Assembly: GCF_032190615.1 (NCBI RefSeq)
Contig: NZ_JAVLAT010000001.1
Coordinates: 1,744,501 to 1,808,500, forward strand
Length of the DNA stretch: 64,000 nucleotides
Source of the DNA: Brucella pseudogrignonensis
GTDB taxonomy: Bacteria > Pseudomonadota > Alphaproteobacteria > Rhizobiales > Rhizobiaceae
Direction of reading: 5' to 3'
Shown: one piece after another, positions 26,705-35,347 of the stretch
Layout of the letters: every line of letters starts with the position of its first letter
How positions within the stretch are numbered: the stretch's first letter is position 1
Program-made: the position numbers and the translations under genes
The notes under the pieces: model-generated
The model's input: the letters and a program-made list of their open reading frames with translations, nothing else
Databases searched by the model: none
What the model was told of the DNA's origin: nothing

Positions 26705-27439
26705 TTATCGTGCTTTGGGGGACTGGTCGTAGGTCGAGAAGTCGACGAGCGTGCCGAGCATCTGGAGATAGGCGATCAGAGCGTCCATCTCGGAAATGAC
26801 CTGCGGATTGCCGTCAAAGTCGCCAACTTTTGCCTTGGGGTAACGTTCGAGAAGGGCTGTTGTATCGGCGTCTGGCTCGGCCTGCGCTTTCAGATCAGCA
26901 AGCGCGTTATCGACCATCTCCTGCGTGTAAGGCACGCCAACAGCAACGTTGGCTTTGAGATTGGCCGAAATATCGCTGATCTTCAGCGGGTTGTTCAGCA
27001 GGAAGCCGTAATTCGGCATGACCGATTCAGGCACCACGTCACGCGGACGCACCAGATGCTGCACATGCCATTCGTTCGAATAGCGACCACCGACGCGCGC
27101 AAGGTCTGGCCCTGTGCGTTTCGAGCCCCACTGGAACGAATGGTCATACATGGATTCCGCCGCCAGGGAGTAATGACCATAACGCTCCACTTCGTCGCGG
27201 AACGGACGGATCATCTGGCTGTGGCAGAGATAGCAGCCTTCACGCACATAGATGTCGCGGCCCGCCAGTTCCAGCGGTGAATAGGGACGCATCCCTTCCA
27301 CCTTCTCAATGGTATTTTCGAGATAGAACAGCGGTGCGATTTCCACGATGCCGCCCACAGTCACAACAGCCAGCGAGGCGATCAGCAACAGTGTTGCGTT
27401 TTTCTCCAGTTTGGAGTGGTTTTTCAGAAAAGACATCAA
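26705..27439 (-). CDS. ccoO: cbb3 oxidase monohaem subunit CcoO (FixO)
   Basis: The 244-residue membrane-anchored cytochrome c relays electrons from CcoP to the CcoN catalytic centre. It has an N-terminal helix ([20 protein letters not shown]), the haem site CYLCH in [17 protein letters not shown], and the [13 protein letters not shown] segment of the family. The stop-to-start gap with ccoN is nine bases. Confidence 0.96.
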   Translation of the reverse strand: MMSFLKNHSKLEKNATLLLIASLAVVTVGGIVEIAPLFYLENTIEKVEGMRPYSPLELAGRDIYVREGCYLCHSQMIRPFRDEVERYGHYSLAAESMYDHSFQWGSKRTGPDLARVGGRYSNEWHVQHLVRPRDVVPESVMPNYGFLLNNPLKISDISANLKANVAVGVPYTQEMVDNALADLKAQAEPDADTTALLERYPKAKVGDFDGNPQVISEMDALIAYLQMLGTLVDFSTYDQSPKAR

Positions 27440-27448
27440 TCACACTCC

Positions 27449-29074
27449 TTATTTCGCTGGCTGCATGGTTGCGTCAATCACGGGCTGCGCACCGCCCATA
27501 GGGGCTTCCTTGCGCAGGTTTCCGCGAATGGTCTGATAGACGTTCCAGGCCATAACCAGCCCACCGGCGAGGTAGAGCACACCGCCCAGCGTACGGATGA
27601 CGTAGTAAGGGAACATGGCAGCTACGGTTTCGACGAACGAGTAAACGAGGAAGCCTTGGCTGTCATATTCGCGCCACATCAGACCCTGCTGGATACCGGC
27701 AACCCACATGGCGGCTGCGTAGAGCACGATGCCGAGGGTTGCGAGCCAGAAGTGCCAGTTGACCATGCGGATTGAATAGAGGCGTTCGCGGTTCCACAGC
27801 TTCGGTGTCAGATAATAGACCGCAGCAAAGGTGATCATGCCGTTCCACCCAAGCGCACCGGCATGAACGTGACCAATGGTCCAGTCGGTATAGTGCGAGA
27901 GCGAGTTAACAGCCTTGATCGACAGCATCGGACCTTCAAAGGTTGCCATGCCGTAGAAGGCGATAGCAGCAACCATCAGACGGATGATCGGATCGGTACG
28001 AACCTTGTCCCAGGCGCCCGAGAGCGTCATCAGACCGTTGATCATGCCACCCCAAGAAGGCATCCAGAGCATGATCGAGAACACCATGCCGAGCGTCTGC
28101 GCCCAATCGGGAACAGCCGTATAATGCAGGTGGTGCGGACCAGCCCAGATGTAGAGGAAGATGATCGACCAGAAGTGCACGATTGACAGACGATACGAAT
28201 AGATCGGGCGGTTCGCCTGCTTTGGCACGAAATAATACATCATGGCGAGGAAGGGCACGGTCAGGAAGAACGCCACAGCGTTATGACCATACCACCACTG
28301 CGTCACCGCATCCTGAACGCCTGCGAAAGCCGAATAGCTCTTCACGCCAAGGAACGAAACCGGGATCGCCAGATTGTTGACGATGTGCAACATGGCGATT
28401 GTGATGATGAATGACAGATAGAACCAGTTCGCAACATAGATGTGCGGTTCTTTGCGTTTGAGCACGGTGCCAAGGAAAACAGCCAGATAAGCGACCCAGA
28501 CGATGGTCAGCCAGATGTCGACATACCATTCCGGCTCAGCATATTCGCGCGATTGTGTGATACCGAGCAGATAGCCGGTTGCAGCCATTACGATGAAGAG
28601 GTTGTAGCCCCAGAACACGAACCATGCGAGATCGCCGCCAAAGAGGCGTGCGCGGCACGTGCGCTGCACGACGTAAAAGCTTGATGCAAGCAGGATGTTG
28701 CCGCCAAATGCAAACACAACGCCCGATGTGTGCAAGGGACGCAGGCGACCGAAGTTGAGATATGGCTCAAAGTTCAAGTCCGGAAAGGCGAGCTGTGCTG
28801 CGATCAACACACCGACCAGAAAGCCAACGACACCCCAAAACACGGTCGCAATAACGCCGTAGCGGATTGGCCCGTCCATATATGTCGACTGATCGACTTT
28901 CTTGGACTTGAGGCTGTAATCTGCATTGCGCATCAGCAGAATGGTGAAAATGGCGAGTACGGCGAACAGAATCCACATATGGATTCTGAACAACTCATCA
29001 TGAGAAAGTCCGGCCAGAAGCACAGCAAAAAGTGCTCCCAGACCAGACAGGACTGTTCCAGCGGCGTAGTTCAT
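27449..29074 (-). CDS. ccoN: cbb3 oxidase catalytic subunit I CcoN (FixN)
   Basis: CcoN holds the low-spin haem b and the haem b3-CuB site where oxygen is reduced with high affinity, allowing respiration in microoxic niches. The 541-residue protein has about twelve membrane helices, with the haem-copper signature [20 protein letters not shown], the [11 protein letters not shown] stretch, and [12 protein letters not shown] carrying later haem ligands. I chose the ATG at 29074 because GAGGGG lies five bases upstream; the open frame reaches 29119 but the extra 15 residues are atypical. It is first in ccoNOQP, downstream of a perfect FNR/FixK box. Confidence 0.96.
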   Translation of the reverse strand: MNYAAGTVLSGLGALFAVLLAGLSHDELFRIHMWILFAVLAIFTILLMRNADYSLKSKKVDQSTYMDGPIRYGVIATVFWGVVGFLVGVLIAAQLAFPDLNFEPYLNFGRLRPLHTSGVVFAFGGNILLASSFYVVQRTCRARLFGGDLAWFVFWGYNLFIVMAATGYLLGITQSREYAEPEWYVDIWLTIVWVAYLAVFLGTVLKRKEPHIYVANWFYLSFIITIAMLHIVNNLAIPVSFLGVKSYSAFAGVQDAVTQWWYGHNAVAFFLTVPFLAMMYYFVPKQANRPIYSYRLSIVHFWSIIFLYIWAGPHHLHYTAVPDWAQTLGMVFSIMLWMPSWGGMINGLMTLSGAWDKVRTDPIIRLMVAAIAFYGMATFEGPMLSIKAVNSLSHYTDWTIGHVHAGALGWNGMITFAAVYYLTPKLWNRERLYSIRMVNWHFWLATLGIVLYAAAMWVAGIQQGLMWREYDSQGFLVYSFVETVAAMFPYYVIRTLGGVLYLAGGLVMAWNVYQTIRGNLRKEAPMGGAQPVIDATMQPAK

Positions 29075-29163
29075 GTAATCCCCTCGCAGCAAAGTCAGAA
29101 GCTGTCCCCAAAAAGACAACTATAGCGATAGGGTCTCTATCGGCTCTTTGTGCGGGAGCGTCA

Positions 29164-29177
29164 TTGATCTAAATCAA
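29164..29177 (-). promoter_or_regulatory. FNR/FixK/FnrN binding site upstream of ccoN
   Basis: TTGATCTAAATCAA is an exact match to the anaerobox TTGAT-N4-ATCAA. It lies about 90 bases before the ccoN start codon, which fits activation at a -40 position with a leader of about 50 bases. No fnrN or fixK gene lies in the window. Confidence 0.9.
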
Positions 29178-29281
29178 ACACCGCTAATCGGGCCTGCGAC
29201 GAATTGGGAGTTTGGGGAAATTAGTGCTGTTCAGTTTCTGCCACGAGAGCACGTCCAGAAAAGTATGAAACGGGTTCTGAA

Positions 29282-29758
29282 TCAGATGCGTTCTAAATGG
29301 ATCAGAATATCCACTTTGCCGATCCTATAACCTTCGGGTGGCGCAGGCAGTGGACCAACCCCAATGTCGCCGTGTGCGATATCGATAATCTGCTCCTGAT
29401 CCGCAATATAAAAATGCGCATGATCTCCGGTATCGGTGTCGAAATAGGTGCGCTCACCATGAATGCAGATTTTGCGGATCAGGCCCGCATCTGCAAACTG
29501 ATTGAGCGTGTTGTAAACGGTCGCAACCGATAGTTTTTCGCCAAGCAACAGAGCTTCCACGTTCAACATATCTGGCGTCACGTGCCGGTGCTTGTTTGTA
29601 AAAAGCATAGAACCGAGTGCAATACGCTGACGGGTCGGGCGTAACCCGACCCGTCTTAAAATTGCTTTGACTGCCAATGCCTGCTGCTTGCCAGAACGGG
29701 GAGTAGATTTTGACAAGAGCTGTGGGGCTTGTGGCCCGACATAAGGGTTGAGAAGCAT
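29282..29758 (-). CDS. irr: Iron response regulator Irr (Fur family)
   Basis: Irr controls haem synthesis and iron uptake in Rhizobiales in response to haem rather than Fe2+. The 158-residue protein has a Fur-type winged helix (LRPTRQRIALGSMLFTN, SVATVYNTLNQFADAGLIRKI) and the C-terminal dimer region with GERTYFDTDTGDHAHFYI. The HxH at 113-115 (HAH) is the Irr haem/metal site, and the C-terminal cysteine cluster of true Fur proteins is missing, which supports Irr over Fur. It is encoded upstream of the cbb3 operon on the same strand, probably as its own unit. Confidence 0.88.
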   Translation of the reverse strand: MLLNPYVGPQAPQLLSKSTPRSGKQQALAVKAILRRVGLRPTRQRIALGSMLFTNKHRHVTPDMLNVEALLLGEKLSVATVYNTLNQFADAGLIRKICIHGERTYFDTDTGDHAHFYIADQEQIIDIAHGDIGVGPLPAPPEGYRIGKVDILIHLERI

Positions 29759-29820
29759 GGACAGTCTCGGCTTGCTTGCTGAAAAGTTATGTCTGAAATA
29801 CCGTAAATTATATTGACCTT

Positions 29821-29841
29821 AATTGCAAATAGTTTGCAATT
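29821..29841. promoter_or_regulatory. Perfect palindrome upstream of irr, candidate Fur/Mur-type operator
   Basis: AATTGCAAA and TTTGCAATT face each other across three bases (TAG), 63 bases before the irr start. Alphaproteobacterial Fur/Mur operators contain TGCAA half sites in this kind of arrangement, and irr is under Fur/Mur control in some relatives. The site sequence is seen; the regulator is inferred. Confidence 0.6.
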
Positions 29842-29888
29842 GCATATTACAGCCAGCGCATTTTCCGTCAACCCGCAAGATCTAGGGG

Positions 29889-31250
29889 TTAAATTGCGGC
29901 CTGTGCGGGGATAATGACCATGGCCCGCAAGCCGCCTTCCGGGCGGTTCTGAAGGGCGACTTCACCGCCCATGCGGGTTGCGGCCATTTTGACGATAGCA
30001 AGGCCAAGGCCGCTCCCGTTTTTGCTTCTGTTTGCGCCGCGATAAAAGCGCTCGGTCACATGCGCCATTTCTTCAGGCGGAATGCCGGGGCCATCATCTT
30101 CCACTGTAAACACAAGCTGATCGTCCGTCTGTTCCAGGCTGCACCGCACGGATCCGCCCTCAGGCGAATGGTTGACGGCATTTTCGATCAGATTGCGCAT
30201 GGCAAGCGTGAAGAGATGCGGATAGTGCATCGTGACAAGCGGCAGATTGTCGGGCAATTCGATCTTCACGCCCCGATGGGCTGCAAGCATGCGCATGTCA
30301 GTCGTAATCGAGACAAGCAGCTGGCACGCAGGCTCCGGTGCGGGTGGCTCGATCTCGTCGCCGGTCTCGAGCGCTGCAAGATCGAGCAACTGGTTGACGA
30401 GGCGGCTCGTCCGATCAACACCTGCAGCAATATGGCGGACTGCATGCATGCGCATGGCGTCGTCTTTGGCGCCTTCGGCGATTTGCGCCTGTGTTTTCAG
30501 GCCAGCAAGCGGTGTCTTGAGTTCATGTGCGGCAAAAATTGCGAAATTGCGCTCACGCTCGCGCGCCTCTTCAACCCGATGGAACAGATCATTCAAAGCC
30601 GAAACCACCGGGCTTATTTCGGAGGGTAACTTCTCTTCCGAAAGTGGTCGCAAATCCCGCGCATCGCGTTTTGATAATGTGCCCGCAAGATTGCTTAACG
30701 GATTAAGGCCCCGTCGCACGCAAAGCCAGATCAGGATGGCGAGAATCGGCAGCAGCAACAGCGCGGGCAGTACCACACCCGTCACCACATTTTGCACAAG
30801 CCGCTCGCGTACAGAAAGACTGTCGGCCACCATGACACGCAAACCGAGCTGCGTGTTCTCAACCGCAAAAACCCGCCAGCGATCACCCGCAACAACCGTA
30901 TCTGAAAAGCCATTGGCAACATTGGTCAGCCGAACGCCCGGAGCACTTTCAGACCGCCCCACCAGCCGACCGTCAATCGCCCATATCTGACAGAAAAGCT
31001 GTCGGTCATAGAGTGGGAAATCGGGCAAAGGCTTGAGAGAGAGTTGCCCGCCATTGCCGTCGGGTCCCATGGCAACCCGTCGTTCGGTCAACATAGAGTT
31101 GACCATACGGGCTGCTTCCATCAGTCGTGCATCCAGTACTTTTTCCAGTTTGGATTCAGTGCTCAGGTGAATCCAGATCACGGCAAACACCCAGACAAGG
31201 CAGGTGACGCCGATCAATATGCCCGTCAGGCGGCTGCGAATGGAATTCAT
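29889..31250 (-). CDS. Two-component sensor histidine kinase (QseC/PmrB-like)
   Basis: The 453-residue kinase has two membrane helices (near residues 10-30 and about 160-185) around a periplasmic domain of about 130 residues, then a HAMP-like linker and catalytic core. The H box is FAAHELKTPLAGLKTQ, the N box NLIENAVNHSPEGG, and the G boxes DDGPGIPPEE and GSGLGLAIVKM. The N-terminal architecture resembles the QseC/TctE group. Its ATG overlaps the response regulator stop (ATGA). The signal sensed is unknown; the CTTAAG repeat upstream of its regulator suggests a PmrAB/QseBC-type system. Confidence 0.9.
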   Translation of the reverse strand: MNSIRSRLTGILIGVTCLVWVFAVIWIHLSTESKLEKVLDARLMEAARMVNSMLTERRVAMGPDGNGGQLSLKPLPDFPLYDRQLFCQIWAIDGRLVGRSESAPGVRLTNVANGFSDTVVAGDRWRVFAVENTQLGLRVMVADSLSVRERLVQNVVTGVVLPALLLLPILAILIWLCVRRGLNPLSNLAGTLSKRDARDLRPLSEEKLPSEISPVVSALNDLFHRVEEARERERNFAIFAAHELKTPLAGLKTQAQIAEGAKDDAMRMHAVRHIAAGVDRTSRLVNQLLDLAALETGDEIEPPAPEPACQLLVSITTDMRMLAAHRGVKIELPDNLPLVTMHYPHLFTLAMRNLIENAVNHSPEGGSVRCSLEQTDDQLVFTVEDDGPGIPPEEMAHVTERFYRGANRSKNGSGLGLAIVKMAATRMGGEVALQNRPEGGLRAMVIIPAQAAI

Positions 31251-31912
31251 GTCTGTGCTCCGCCGAGCCTGTAGCCGACACCACGCACGGTCTCAATAAA
31301 GCTTGAGCCAAGCTTGGACCGCAGGTGATGAATATGCACCTCGACCGCGTTGCTTTCGACTTCTTCCTGCCACCCATACAGCGCTTCTTCAAGCGAAGCC
31401 TTGGAAACAGTTGCCGTCGGACGCTCCATCAAGCTGCGCAATATTGAAAACTCGCGACGGGTGAGACGGAGGGGCTCGCCCCTCAACAATACCGACATTT
31501 CAGCCGGATCAAGCGCCACACCCTGCCATTCAAGCGTGGCACTGGCACGCCCGTTGCCACGCCGGGCAATGGCACGAACGCGCGCCGCAAGTTCATGCAG
31601 ATCAAACGGCTTGCCGACATAATCATCAGCCCCGGCATCAAGTCCCGCAATGCGTTCCGGCACTTGATCGCGTGCGGTCAGCAGCAGAACGGGCGTATCA
31701 TCTCGCGCCTGACGCATGGCTTTCAGGATGTCTAGACCGGAACCATCCGGCAGCATCAGATCAAGCACAACAGCATTGTAATTCTGGGTTGAAAGGGCGG
31801 CTTCGGCATCGCCGCAGTTTGCGACAGCATCCACGGTGAAGCCAGCCAATCCCAGCCCCACGGAGAGCCCGTCAAGCAGGATTGCATCGTCTTCAACCAC
31901 CAGAATGCGCAT
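31247..31912 (-). CDS. OmpR family response regulator (QseB/PmrA-like)
   Basis: The 221-residue regulator has a receiver domain with the acidic pair in VVEDD, the phosphoacceptor Asp51 (in VVLDLMLPDGSGLD), the Thr in LLLTARD and the Lys in GKPFD, followed by a winged-helix DNA-binding domain (RLTRREFSILRSLM, EVHIHHLRSKLG, VRGVGYRL). The start is the ATG at 31912 with AGGA upstream; a GTG at 31930 would add six residues. It is divergent from dsbD across 130 bases containing a perfect PmrA-type box, so it probably controls both directions. Confidence 0.92.
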   Translation of the reverse strand: MRILVVEDDAILLDGLSVGLGLAGFTVDAVANCGDAEAALSTQNYNAVVLDLMLPDGSGLDILKAMRQARDDTPVLLLTARDQVPERIAGLDAGADDYVGKPFDLHELAARVRAIARRGNGRASATLEWQGVALDPAEMSVLLRGEPLRLTRREFSILRSLMERPTATVSKASLEEALYGWQEEVESNAVEVHIHHLRSKLGSSFIETVRGVGYRLGGAQT

Positions 31913-31967
31913 GTTGGTTCCTGCTTTCACCGTGTTTTATTGGTAGTTGAGCTTCTCGCTTCGTCAG

Positions 31968-31984
31968 CTTAAGGCTGCCTTAAG
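31968..31984. promoter_or_regulatory. PmrA/QseB-type direct repeat between the two-component genes and dsbD
   Basis: CTTAAG-GCTGC-CTTAAG is an exact direct repeat with a five-base spacer, the form recognised by PmrA/BasR and QseB response regulators in enterobacteria (YTTAAK-N5-YTTAAK). It lies about 55 bases from both divergent start codons. Control by the adjacent regulator is inferred. Confidence 0.75.
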
Positions 31985-32042
31985 CTGGCAACAGCATTTG
32001 CTTTTTGCAACCTAATTCATTTTCGAGAATCAGATTATCCAA

Positions 32043-33845
32043 ATGCGCTTTCTCGCGATACTCGTCGCTTTTATTTTAGTCGTCCTCTCCCCTGCGCTGG
32101 CTGCAAATCCGCTGCCGGTCGATGATGCCTTTCGTTTAAGTGTTGCGAAGGATAGCGACAACCGGCTTCTGCTGAACTGGCAGATTGCAGATGGTTATTA
32201 TCTCTATCGCGATCATATCGAAGCAAAAGATGCCAAAGGCGCGGCGCTCGCCGTTGATACGCAGCCGGGCATCGCGAAAGATGATCCGAATTTCGGACGG
32301 CTCGAAGTCTATTACACACGCACGAGTGCCAGTGTTGCGCTGGGTGACGAACCTATTGAGCTGACCTATCAGGGATGTCAGGAAGACGGTATCTGCTATC
32401 GTCCTGAAACCCGGACCATTGATCCGGTAACGCTCGCGATCAGCTATCAGATGGGCAAAGCCTTTACGGATGGTTCGGTATTTACGGCGGCATCTGCGCC
32501 AATGGCCCAGAGCAAAGCTTTCGTGCTTGCCCCCGAGAAAGGCATGATCGACAATCTTCGCGATCAGGGCGGCTCCGCACTGGTGATTGCGGCCTTCCTT
32601 GCTTTCGGTGTGCTCTTGGCTTTTACGCCATGTGTGTTTCCAATCTATCCGATTGTTGCGGGAACATTGGCCCGGGAAGGTGAAAAACTGAACGCCCGAC
32701 GCGGCTTTGTCCTTTCCAGTATATATGTTTTCAGCCTCGCGCTTGGGTTTGCTGTGGTCGGTGCAATTGCAGGCTGGTCGGGCCAGAATCTGCAAATGGT
32801 GCTGCAATCCAAATGGATGGCGCTGGCATTGGCTGGCATCTTCACATTGCTGGCTTTGTCGATGTTCGGCCTGTTCCAGCTACAGCTCCCATCGTCATGG
32901 GTCAGTGCAATCTCGGCTAAAACCGGCAAAGGCACTGGAAATAAGCGCACCGGCTCCAAGCGCTCGGCTGCAATCCTCGGCTTTTCTTCGGTTCTGATTG
33001 TCGGGCCATGCGTGACCGCACCTTTGGCTGGTGCGCTGCTTTATATTGCACAGACGGCCAATGTTGCACTCGGAGCCAGTGCGCTGTTTGCGCTCGGCAT
33101 CGGCAAAGGTCTGCCATTGATTGCTTTTGCGACATTGGGGGCTGGCACTCTGCCGCGGGCGGGCGCATGGATGGAAGCCGTCAAACAGGTGTTTGGCTTT
33201 GGCTTCCTCGCCACCGCCATTTTCATGGCATCACCTTTGTTGCCAGCGGGTGTGGATATGGTCTTATGGGCCTTGCTGCTATTCGGGCTGGCAAGTTTTG
33301 CTTTTCTCAAAATCCCGCATCGCAACCTTGTCGCCCGCACGTTTGGAACGGCTGCGTTTGTCTATGGCGTCATTCTGATGGTTGGTGTTGCGTCCGGCGG
33401 TCGCGATCCGTTGCAACCGCTGGCAGCATTCGCTAATCGTGATGTTAACCATAATTCCGCGGCGTTGCGATTCGCGCCGGTTGAAACGGTTTCTGCCCTT
33501 CAGGAAAAGCTGGACGCGGCGCACGGCGATAAGCCGACGCTGGTCTATTTCACGGCAGACTGGTGCGTGAGTTGCTCCGCTGTGGAGCGGCGCGTGTTGC
33601 CGGATGCAGGCGTGAAGAAAGCGCTTGGTGGATATCAGCTCATCAAAGCGGATGTCTCAGACCTTAACGCGGGCAATGCCGATCTGATGGCGAAGCTCAA
33701 AGTGGCAGGTCCGCCGACCATGATTTTCTTCAACAATGCCAGCGAGGAACCTGAAGGTACACGATTGGTTGGCGATGTTTCGTCCGCAACAATTGAGCGT
33801 TCTGTTGAGCTTCTGAATACCACACAGAAGCAGGGCGCGCTCTGA
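32043..33845 (+). CDS. dsbD: Thiol:disulfide interchange protein DsbD
   Basis: DsbD carries reducing power from cytoplasmic thioredoxin across the inner membrane to periplasmic thiol proteins. The 600-residue protein has a signal peptide ending about ALAANP, an N-terminal periplasmic domain with the cysteines of YQGCQEDGICYRPE, about eight membrane helices with the two redox cysteines in FTPCVFPIYP and GPCVTAPLAG, and a C-terminal thioredoxin domain with ADWCVSCSAVE. It leads a unit with an L,D-transpeptidase and a DsbA-like protein, preceded by the CTTAAG repeat. Confidence 0.93.
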   Translation: MRFLAILVAFILVVLSPALAANPLPVDDAFRLSVAKDSDNRLLLNWQIADGYYLYRDHIEAKDAKGAALAVDTQPGIAKDDPNFGRLEVYYTRTSASVALGDEPIELTYQGCQEDGICYRPETRTIDPVTLAISYQMGKAFTDGSVFTAASAPMAQSKAFVLAPEKGMIDNLRDQGGSALVIAAFLAFGVLLAFTPCVFPIYPIVAGTLAREGEKLNARRGFVLSSIYVFSLALGFAVVGAIAGWSGQNLQMVLQSKWMALALAGIFTLLALSMFGLFQLQLPSSWVSAISAKTGKGTGNKRTGSKRSAAILGFSSVLIVGPCVTAPLAGALLYIAQTANVALGASALFALGIGKGLPLIAFATLGAGTLPRAGAWMEAVKQVFGFGFLATAIFMASPLLPAGVDMVLWALLLFGLASFAFLKIPHRNLVARTFGTAAFVYGVILMVGVASGGRDPLQPLAAFANRDVNHNSAALRFAPVETVSALQEKLDAAHGDKPTLVYFTADWCVSCSAVERRVLPDAGVKKALGGYQLIKADVSDLNAGNADLMAKLKVAGPPTMIFFNNASEEPEGTRLVGDVSSATIERSVELLNTTQKQGAL

Positions 33846-33881
33846 ATTCAATACGGCTTGGGCAAAGTAGGGTTGGGGAAA

Positions 33882-34658
33882 TTGACGACACATTATCAAA
33901 AAGAAAAGGCGGCACGGTCTCTGGTGCGGCTGGTTTTTATCAGCCTTCTGCCATTTGCAGTAGCGGCCTGCTCGACAACCCAGGACAGGCCTGTTGTTGT
34001 TAACATGCCCGAACCCGTGGTCATAGCACCGGAGCCAGCGGTGGTTGCACCTGTCTTGCCAGAGCCGGAAGTTCAGACGGCAAAGAGCGAATATGAAGTG
34101 ATGTATGGTGCTGTTACCGACGGCGGCAATCACATTGCAGCACTTGATCTGAGTAAAATTGCCGAACGCAATCTGCGCAAACAGGTCGATTACCCGACCA
34201 GCCATCCGGTCGGCACGATCATTGTCGACCCCTATAAACGCTATCTTTATCTCGTGCAGCCCGGTGGCAAGGCCATGCGCTATTCCGTTGGCGTGGGCCG
34301 TGCTGGTCTGACCTTCAGCGGCGAGGCACAGGTTGCCTATAAGGCGCAATGGCCACGCTGGACTCCAACGCAGAACATGATCAAGCGCAATCCTGATCAT
34401 TACGCAAAATACGCCAATGGTCTGGAAGGCGGCATTCGCAATCCGCTTGGTGCGCGTGCGCTTTATCTTTATCGCGACGGCAAGGACACGCTTTATCGCA
34501 TTCACGGCACCAACGAACCCTGGTCAATCGGCAAGGCCGCTTCGTCGGGCTGTATTCGTCTTTTCAATCAGGACATTCTCGATCTGCATAAGCGTGTTTC
34601 CCCCGGAAGCCGCGTTGTTGTCCTGAGCAAGTCTCAATCCGGTCAAGGAGAAAGCTAA
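33882..34658 (+). CDS. L,D-transpeptidase (ErfK/YbiS/YkuD) lipoprotein
   Basis: The YkuD catalytic domain (about residues 100-250) makes 3-3 peptidoglycan crosslinks or attaches proteins to peptidoglycan. The active-site motif is HGTNEP...SSGCIRLFNQDILD, with the nucleophilic Cys in SSGC. The N-terminus has a hydrophobic stretch ending FAVAAC, a lipobox, so it is probably anchored as a lipoprotein. A Pro/Val/Glu-rich linker separates anchor and domain. The start is uncertain: no ATG precedes the signal. I use the TTG at 33882 behind GGGG; TTG 33858 and GTG 33924 are alternatives. It overlaps the DsbA-like gene by one base. Confidence 0.85.
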   Translation: MTTHYQKEKAARSLVRLVFISLLPFAVAACSTTQDRPVVVNMPEPVVIAPEPAVVAPVLPEPEVQTAKSEYEVMYGAVTDGGNHIAALDLSKIAERNLRKQVDYPTSHPVGTIIVDPYKRYLYLVQPGGKAMRYSVGVGRAGLTFSGEAQVAYKAQWPRWTPTQNMIKRNPDHYAKYANGLEGGIRNPLGARALYLYRDGKDTLYRIHGTNEPWSIGKAASSGCIRLFNQDILDLHKRVSPGSRVVVLSKSQSGQGES

Positions 34659-35272
34659 TGATGAACCGCCGCCAGATGCTCGCTACAACCGTAGCCGGAG
34701 CCGCAACACTTGCATTGTCTGGCGGCGCGAGCTTCGCCCAGCGCGCGCCGAGCGTCGCGGAAGTCCTTTATGATACGGAAATCCCGGTACTCGGCAATCC
34801 GAAAGGCGATGTGACAATTGTTGAGTATTTCGATTATCAGTGCCCTTATTGCAAAAAGGGCCATGCTGAACTGATGCGCGTTGTCGAGAAAGACGGCAAT
34901 GTGCGTCTGGTGTTGAAAGACTGGATCATTTTTGGTGACAATTCGGCCTATCCGGCACGTCTGGTGCTGGCGGCAGAAAAGTCGGGAAATTACCTTAAGG
35001 CTATGGAAGCCATGATGCAGACGCCGGGACGTCTGACCAAGGAGCAGACCGATGCGGCTTTGAGAAAGGCTGGCCTTGATCCCCAAAAACTTGAAGCCGA
35101 CTATAAGGCTGATGCAGCCCGGATTGACGGGATTCTTGCCCGAAACATGGAGCAGGGCGAAGCTTTCAATTTCAGTGGAACACCGTCCTTCGTTATCGGC
35201 ACCCGGCTTTACGGCGGCGTCATGAAGGAGCAGAATCTGATCGACGCAATTAAAGAAGCGCGTAAGTCATAA
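34658..35272 (+). CDS. DsbA family periplasmic thiol oxidoreductase
   Basis: The 204-residue thioredoxin-fold protein has CPYC in DYQCPYCKKGHAEL and the cis-proline loop in FSGTPSFVIG. The N-terminal MNRRQMLATTVAGAATLALSG carries a twin arginine and ends at an AQR cleavage region, so export may use Tat or Sec. Members of this group oxidise or isomerise disulfides in the envelope. Start codons ATG 34658 and 34661 are equivalent. Its place after dsbD and the transpeptidase suggests a shared envelope role. Confidence 0.88.
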   Translation: MMNRRQMLATTVAGAATLALSGGASFAQRAPSVAEVLYDTEIPVLGNPKGDVTIVEYFDYQCPYCKKGHAELMRVVEKDGNVRLVLKDWIIFGDNSAYPARLVLAAEKSGNYLKAMEAMMQTPGRLTKEQTDAALRKAGLDPQKLEADYKADAARIDGILARNMEQGEAFNFSGTPSFVIGTRLYGGVMKEQNLIDAIKEARKS

Positions 35273-35347
35273 TTTGAAAGCAAGCGGCGGAGTGTTGTTT
35301 CTCTTGTCAGGAAATAGCTTTCCTTCATAGTAAGAAGGGAAACGGAC

